A stretch of 64,000 nt of DNA from assembly GCF_014836775.1 (NCBI RefSeq), contig NZ_JACSQD010000002.1, positions 436,567-500,566 of the forward strand. Reading direction: 5' to 3'. The notes under the pieces were generated by a model. The model had not been told where the DNA came from. It saw nothing but the letters and a program-made list of their open reading frames with translations, and searched no databases. Positions 59,729 through 64,000 of this stretch are shown piece after piece. A program made the position numbers and the translations under genes. This DNA is from Arthrobacter gallicola. GTDB lineage: Bacteria > Actinomycetota > Actinomycetes > Actinomycetales > Micrococcaceae. Positions within the stretch are counted from its first letter, which is position 1; each line of letters begins with the position of its first letter.

Positions 59729-60460
59729 ATGGGGGTAGCCGCCAAGGCATTCCAACATTGGCGCGCAACCGTAGCCCCGGATGAATCCACTACAGACCTG
59801 TGCCGGATGACCGGAATCAAGCGCTCAACGCTCGCCCAGCAACTGGTCCGCAACAAGGTTTCCATGGCCACAGTGATCCGGGTGGCCCGGGCCTACGGGC
59901 AGGATCCAGTCACGGCACTGTCCTCCTTTGCGGAGTTCGCCGGCCTGGAGGAAGGCAGGCGTGAGCCCACCAAGGCTGAACTCATCAGCCAGGTGCCCTA
60001 TCCCTGTATCCTCAAGGCGCTCCTGGAGCGGGCCACGGCAGCCGAAGGCGGAGAAATCCCCGAACCCGAACTGTGCTCGTATCCACACGCCGGATCGGTG
60101 CGGCAGTGGTTCGACGCCATTGACCCGGGCGATCTCCGTCAGCAGCTTTCGGCAGCCACCGGAACGGCTCCCCAAAACATTTCTGCGCAGCTGACCGCTG
60201 GCCGCCTGGCGCCGGACCTCGCCATAGCCGCTGCCCGGCTTGCGGGTGTATCCCTCACGAGCGGGCTGGTGGTTACCGGTGTGCTGCTCCCCGAAGAGGG
60301 TGGGTGGCCGCCAAGGGGACGCGAGCAGGCCATAGCAGAGCTTTCCGACGTCGAGCTGGTGACGCTGGCGAGAGACCGCCTTGATGCACTGTCGAAGGTG
60401 CTGCGTAAGCGGGAACTGGATGCAAAGTTTGATCACGCACTTTTGGAGAATCTGGGATGA
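59729..60460 (+). CDS. tandem helix-turn-helix-like protein, unknown function
   Basis: A 243-residue soluble protein with two similar HTH-like units. Unit 1 (about 8-66) is HWRATVAPDESTTDLCRMTG...STLAQQLVRNKVSMATVIRVARAYGQDPVTAL. Unit 2 (about 125-187) is QWFDAIDPGDLRQQLSAATG...NISAQLTAGRLAPDLAIAAARLAGVSLTSGLV. Both follow W-x(5)-P-x(6-8)-L-x-x-x-T-G-x(4)-[TS]-x-x-x-Q-L and end in a helix with A-R-x-x-G. The C-terminus is a charged helix (LVTLARDRLDALSKVLRKRELDAK). An excellent AGGAGGGGCA precedes the ATG. The stop overlaps the membrane gene (ATGA). Probably a DNA-binding regulator linked to a membrane partner; no characterised family recognised. Confidence 0.75.
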   Translation: MGVAAKAFQHWRATVAPDESTTDLCRMTGIKRSTLAQQLVRNKVSMATVIRVARAYGQDPVTALSSFAEFAGLEEGRREPTKAELISQVPYPCILKALLERATAAEGGEIPEPELCSYPHAGSVRQWFDAIDPGDLRQQLSAATGTAPQNISAQLTAGRLAPDLAIAAARLAGVSLTSGLVVTGVLLPEEGGWPPRGREQAIAELSDVELVTLARDRLDALSKVLRKRELDAKFDHALLENLG

Positions 60461-61197
60461 CCGTAGCCGTTGCCGTCCAAGTGGCGGCCTTTGGACTTAG
60501 TGCCCTGCTCGCCCTGCTTCGGTTCCCAGGAGCTCTGCGGGGCCGGAACCGCGGAATGTTTACCTGCATGGTGCTGATAGCACTGGCGATGGCACTGAGT
60601 CTTCCGGTGTTCTACAACGCCGTGGATGCCCTGCTGGGTGGACGAAATCTCACCAACCTTGTGCTCCGGCTGGCGTTGTATGCGGTATTCGTCATTCTTG
60701 GAGTGAAGGCCGCGGCAGCTTTTGGCGCCCCGCGGGCCGGGAAACTCATTGTCGGGCCCATTGGCCTCGTGGTGCTCGGCCTAACGGTGGGGTTGACGGT
60801 GTACCTTTTTGCGGCCAGTGAGCTGCCGGTTTCTTCGGCGGGCCTGATGATTTACGACGACCAGCGGTCAGTCCAGTTGTATGCATCGGTGGGCCGTCTC
60901 TATCCCGGATATGTGGCGGCGTGTATCTGCCTTCCGGCGCTCGCAGCCGCCGCCAACACACGGCTCAAGCCACTCCACCGCCTGGGTGCGGGGCTTGTCG
61001 GTTCCGGGCTGGTCATCGTTGTGATCTTCTGTGCCCTTATCGAGTTGTTCTTCATTGGGGTCTTTGGGCTGCTGCTGCCGTTTACGGCGGTCATCCTGGT
61101 CACCCTGGGGCTGACAGTCATGTGGGTTTCACATCTTCGCCAGCGCCGAAGGCCGTCCCGTAACCTCCTGGCGGAAAGTTACCAAAACGTGAGTTGA
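60457..61197 (+). CDS. seven-helix membrane protein of unknown function (possibly MAB_1171c-like)
   Basis: Integral membrane protein of 246 residues with seven predicted helices: about 3-22, 34-54, 65-86, 96-118, 147-165, 174-200 and 203-224. Linkers are short apart from an extracytoplasmic loop of about 28 residues between helices 4 and 5 (SELPVSSAGLMIYDDQRSVQLYASVGRL). The C-terminal tail is short and basic (RQRRRPSRNLL). It recalls the actinobacterial MAB_1171c-type putative transporters, which lie beside HTH regulators, but this is shape-based. Coupled by a 4-nt overlap to the tandem-HTH gene. Base composition is slightly AT-richer than the neighbours. Confidence 0.75.
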   Translation: MTVAVAVQVAAFGLSALLALLRFPGALRGRNRGMFTCMVLIALAMALSLPVFYNAVDALLGGRNLTNLVLRLALYAVFVILGVKAAAAFGAPRAGKLIVGPIGLVVLGLTVGLTVYLFAASELPVSSAGLMIYDDQRSVQLYASVGRLYPGYVAACICLPALAAAANTRLKPLHRLGAGLVGSGLVIVVIFCALIELFFIGVFGLLLPFTAVILVTLGLTVMWVSHLRQRRRPSRNLLAESYQNVS

Positions 61198-61292
61198 ATT
61201 TCACAGATTTTGTTCACAAGTTCATGACCCTGTGCCAGACTAATGAATATGTAACGTCCGCTGCCTGTGGGGGGTCAGCGAGAAGTTGCTAC

Positions 61293-61323
61293 CGAAGCCA
61301 GCGGCCCCGTGCCGCTGGCTTCG
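61293..61323. terminator. bidirectional terminator between 7TM gene and ptsH
   Basis: Perfect 13-bp stem CGAAGCCAGCGGC / GCCGCTGGCTTCG with a 5-nt loop, followed by GTTGTT. Serves the convergent genes; the 95 bp before it (61198-61292) may hold a small RNA. Confidence 0.88.
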
Positions 61324-61363
61324 TTGTTCCCGAAGGGAACGGGGTTGGGCGGGGATCCCGGCC

Positions 61364-61642
61364 CTACTCGGCGTCCAAATCCGTCTCCAGGATCTTGACC
61401 AGTTCATCCAGGGCAGCGTCGGCTCCTTCCCCTTCGGCCCGCAGGACGACGACGTCGCCGTGCGAGGCGCCGAGACTCATCAGCGCCAGCATGCTCGTGG
61501 CATCCATTGCATCTTCTGCCGGGTCGCCCTCCTTGCCGATCGTGACCTCCACCGGCTGCGCTGCGGCGGCTTCCGCGAAGACGGAAGCCGGGCGGGCATG
61601 CAGCCCAACGCGGCTGGCTATGGTTGCAGAACGTTCTGGCAT
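61364..61642 (-). CDS. ptsH: phosphocarrier protein HPr
   Basis: Cytoplasmic phosphate shuttle of the phosphotransferase system. The active site is His15 in SRVGLHARPASVFAEAA, and the second conserved segment is DATSMLALMSLGASHGD, where Ser49 or nearby corresponds to the regulatory serine site of Gram-positive HPr. Length is 92 residues. GGAAGGAACCTCCG precedes the ATG. It follows ptsI on the same strand (50 nt gap), and a bidirectional terminator lies beyond. Supplies the upstream fructose EII and, potentially, DhaM. Confidence 0.95.
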   Translation of the reverse strand: MPERSATIASRVGLHARPASVFAEAAAAQPVEVTIGKEGDPAEDAMDATSMLALMSLGASHGDVVVLRAEGEGADAALDELVKILETDLDAE

Positions 61643-61692
61643 CGGAGGTTCCTTCCGGTTGGGTTGGCTGAAGCTTCGCCGCGGCGCGGCAG

Positions 61693-63387
61693 CTACAGAC
61701 CGAGTTGTTCGAGAATGGGCAGCTTGGCCCGGACCTGCGTCCTGGCTTCGCCGGCAGTGTGGGAGGAGAGCGCCAGGCCTGCAAGCTCCCTCGCCTGAGC
61801 CAGGGTGACCGAGGCCAGGACCGTTCCCACGCTGGACAGGGCCCGCGGTGTCATGGACAGGGTATTCACGCCCAGGCCGGTCAGGACGACGGCGAGGGCT
61901 GGATCGGCGGCCGCCTCACCGCAGACTCCCACGCTCCGGGACTTGCCGTCCGCTGCTGCCGCCTGGCCGGCGCCGTCCACGGTCATGCCGATGAGCTGCA
62001 GGACGGCGGGCTGCCAGGGATCGTTGAGCGTGGCCAGGGTACCGAGCTGACGGTCCGCCGCCATCGTGTACTGCGTGAGGTCATTGGTGCCCAGAGAGGC
62101 GAATTTCACTTTGGCGAGCACGGCCTGGGCCTTGATTGCCGCGGCCGGGACCTCGATCATAACGCCCGCGGTTGCCAGTCCGGCAGCGGCACACATCACC
62201 GCGAAATCGCCGGCCTCATCGGCCGTTGAGATCATTGGTGCCATGACCCACACATCCGCCTCGTGCGCTCCGGCCGCTGCGGCAATGGCCTCCAGCTGAC
62301 GTTGGAGGACACCCGGCGAGGAGCGGTCAGTGCGGTATCCCCGGACGCCAAGGGCGGGGTTGGGTTCCGTGGCGTCGGTCAGGAACGGCAGGGGTTTATC
62401 AGCCCCGGCATCCAGGGTCCGGATGACAACCTTGCGGCCAGGGAAGGCCTTGAAAACGTCGCCGTAGGCGGCCACTTGTTCCTCGATGCTGGGTTCGGTG
62501 TCCCGCCCGAGGAAGCAGAACTCAGTCCGCAGCAGACCCACGCCCTCGGCCCCTGCGGCGGCAGCGGCGGCCGCGTCCTTACCCGACCCCACATTTGCCA
62601 GCAGCGGCACCCGGTGTCCGTCCGACGTCGTGCCGGTTCCGTCGAAGACGGGAAGTGAAGCCCGCGCGGCGTACTTCTGCGCGGCTTCGCGTTCAGCCGT
62701 GCCGGGATCCACCACCACATGTCCGCTCGCACCGTCGAGGTAGATTTCCGCACCGTCGGCAATCGAATCGGCGTCCGCCGCTCCCACCACCGCCGGCAGC
62801 CCCAAGGAGCGGGCCAGGATGGCGGTGTGGGACTGGGGTCCGCCGCCGCTGGTGACCAGGCCGATGACGAGGGAGGGATCCAGTGTGGCGGTATCAGCCG
62901 GTGCCAGTTCCTCGGCCGTGAGAATAAAGGGAACGTCCGACGCCGGGATCCCGGGAGCGGGCAGCCCGTCCAGCTGGGCGACAATGCGGGCCCGGACGTC
63001 CAGGACATCCTGGGTCCGTTCGGCCATGTACCCGCCCAGGCTCTGGAGCATCGCGGCAACCTCGAGCCCGGCCTCCCACACCGCGCGGTCTGCTGACATG
63101 CCGTTGTTGATGTGCTTGCCGGCCGCCTTCAGCAGCATGGGGTCCGTTGCCATCATCGCGGTGGCGTCGAGGACCGCCCTGGCATCGCCTGACGCTGCGG
63201 CTGACCGCCGCTTGAGGTCCTCCCGCACACTTTCCGCTGCATCTTTCAGGCGTTCCTTTTCCGCGTCCACGGAACTGCCGGGACCGAACTTCGCCCCAGC
63301 GTCGGGTTCCGGGACGGGCGGGGGCATCCGCAGCGACGGGCCGAGGACGCGGCCCGGGCTGACTCCGATTCCCTTGATGGTGCGCAT
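61693..63387 (-). CDS. ptsI: phosphoenolpyruvate-protein phosphotransferase (enzyme I)
   Basis: Takes phosphate from PEP and passes it to HPr, starting the PTS. The phosphorylated histidine is His187 in SGGGPQSHTAILARSLGLPAVVG. The PEP-binding barrel shows GAEGVGLLRTEFCFLGRD, VIRTLDAGADKPLPFL, FASLGTNDLTQYTMAADRQ and the catalytic cysteine in SVGVCGEAAADP. The product is 564 residues from the ATG at 63387, with AGAGGTACGG in front; the frame to 63411 only adds eight residues. It is in a minus-strand cluster fruA-ptsI-ptsH. Confidence 0.96.
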   Translation of the reverse strand: MRTIKGIGVSPGRVLGPSLRMPPPVPEPDAGAKFGPGSSVDAEKERLKDAAESVREDLKRRSAAASGDARAVLDATAMMATDPMLLKAAGKHINNGMSADRAVWEAGLEVAAMLQSLGGYMAERTQDVLDVRARIVAQLDGLPAPGIPASDVPFILTAEELAPADTATLDPSLVIGLVTSGGGPQSHTAILARSLGLPAVVGAADADSIADGAEIYLDGASGHVVVDPGTAEREAAQKYAARASLPVFDGTGTTSDGHRVPLLANVGSGKDAAAAAAAGAEGVGLLRTEFCFLGRDTEPSIEEQVAAYGDVFKAFPGRKVVIRTLDAGADKPLPFLTDATEPNPALGVRGYRTDRSSPGVLQRQLEAIAAAAGAHEADVWVMAPMISTADEAGDFAVMCAAAGLATAGVMIEVPAAAIKAQAVLAKVKFASLGTNDLTQYTMAADRQLGTLATLNDPWQPAVLQLIGMTVDGAGQAAAADGKSRSVGVCGEAAADPALAVVLTGLGVNTLSMTPRALSSVGTVLASVTLAQARELAGLALSSHTAGEARTQVRAKLPILEQLGL

Positions 63388-63420
63388 TTCCGTACCTCTC
63401 TGTGGGCTCATTCCAAGCCC

Positions 63421-64000
63421 CTAGGCCACAACGGGTTCTTCTGCCTTTTTGGGGGCGGTTGTGCGTTTCAGGCCCACCAGTACCAGTGCCGTGACGACCA
63501 TACCGGCCAGGATGGCCACGATAAACATCAGCACATTGCCGATGGCGAAGAAGACGAAGATTCCTCCGTGCGGAGCCTGGGACGTTACACCGGCTGCCAT
63601 GCAGATGGCACCCGCAACGGCGCCGCCCAGCATGGTGGACGGGATAACGCGCAGCGGATCCGAGGCAGCGAACGGGATGGCGCCCTCGGAAATGAACGCG
63701 GCGCCCAGCAGCCAGGCCGCCTTGCCGTTCTCCCGCAGGGCCATGCTGAACTGGCGCTTGTCCAGCACCGTGGCCAGGGCCATGCCAAGCGGCGGCACCA
63801 TGCCGGCGGCCATCACCGCGGCCATGATTTCCCAGGGGGCCGGATTCTCGAACGATGCTTCGCCGAGTCCGGCGACGGCAAATGCATAGGCGACCTTGTT
63901 GATCGGCCCGCCGAGGTCCGCACCCATCATCAGGCCCAGGATGACACCAAGGCCGATAGCTGCCACTCCGGTCAGGCCGGAGAGCCAGTCGTTCAGGGCA
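63421..64000 (-). CDS. PTS fructose transporter EIIC domain, C-terminal part
   Basis: Membrane channel of a fructose-type PTS permease; the gene continues beyond the right edge, so only the last 193 codons or so are seen. The sequence from the edge reads LNDWLSGLTGVAAIGLGVILGLMMGADLGGPINKVAYAF and continues with ISEGAIPFAASDPLRVIPSTMLGGAVAGA and SQAPHGGIFVFFAIG. These are fructose EIIC signatures, with the catalytic-loop and cytosolic-face motifs GGPINK and EGAIPF. It ends with a Lys/Pro-rich tail. 33 nt separate its stop from the ptsI start. It is probably FruA with EIIA/EIIB domains encoded outside the window; the domain order cannot be seen here. Confidence 0.9.
   Translation of the reverse strand, partial: ALNDWLSGLTGVAAIGLGVILGLMMGADLGGPINKVAYAFAVAGLGEASFENPAPWEIMAAVMAAGMVPPLGMALATVLDKRQFSMALRENGKAAWLLGAAFISEGAIPFAASDPLRVIPSTMLGGAVAGAICMAAGVTSQAPHGGIFVFFAIGNVLMFIVAILAGMVVTALVLVGLKRTTAPKKAEEPVVA

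Overview
The window is 64 kb of a high-GC chromosome from an actinobacterium, most likely a member of the Micrococcaceae (Arthrobacter and relatives). This rests on the frequent GTG starts, Lsr2, DisA-RadA, GC-rich hairpin terminators, many leaderless -10/start arrangements, and gene order. From about 16.3 to 43.5 kb the order is ppa, dacB, zincin, tilS, hpt, ftsH, folEPBK, DUF3180, PH proteins, DUF2520, panC, lysS, lsr2, clpC, ..., mutY, disA, radA. This is essentially the order I recall for the corresponding mycobacterial block. No insertion sequence, prophage, CRISPR array or clear pseudogene was seen; genes are densely packed and intact.

Region by region. 0-5 kb (minus strand): the 5' end of phosphoglucomutase, a three-gene ABC importer of the TrpXYZ type with a CRP/GlxR-like palindrome in its promoter, and a POT peptide transporter. 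5-16 kb: amidase, rhodanese, prephenate dehydratase, topoisomerase IB, an intergenic stretch with a long imperfect hairpin, a small acidic protein, diacylglycerol-kinase-like lipid kinase, serS, a HAD phosphatase, a SatD-like regulator, an FAD monooxygenase and a TetR regulator. 16-33 kb: the conserved housekeeping block, in which folate synthesis (folE, folP, folB, folK), two PH-domain membrane proteins, a Rossmann protein and panC run as one tightly coupled transcription unit, followed by lysS, a small membrane protein, lsr2 and clpC. 35-39 kb: an N-acetyltransferase, a CsbD stress protein and a PTS-type dihydroxyacetone kinase operon (dhaKLM) lie between clpC and mutY. 39-44.7 kb: DNA repair and c-di-AMP signalling (mutY, disA, radA) and an FUSC-type membrane protein.

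44.7-51 kb is a phosphate-uptake locus: pstSCAB behind a PHO-box-like repeat, facing a low-affinity Pit transporter with its PhoU-like partner. 51-59 kb holds tRNA-Lys(TTT), a WYL regulator divergent from an alpha/beta hydrolase, and a minus-strand run with a diiron (heme-oxygenase-like) protein, a CDGSH iron-sulfur protein, a CopB-type copper ATPase, CsoR and a winged-helix protein. 59-61.2 kb holds three genes of unknown function, including a tandem helix-turn-helix protein translationally coupled to a seven-helix membrane protein; this is the least explained part of the window. 61.3-64 kb encodes HPr, enzyme I and the end of a fructose-type EIIC. These PTS proteins can supply the phosphate used by DhaM 22 kb away.

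The most interesting unexplained items are the tandem-HTH/7TM pair, the diiron/CDGSH pair, a 135-bp imperfect hairpin at 9.2-9.3 kb, an AAGTATGCTTA motif shared by two unrelated promoters, the CRP-like site embedded in a promoter spacer, and a winged-helix gene that appears to start on a CTG overlapping the csoR stop codon.
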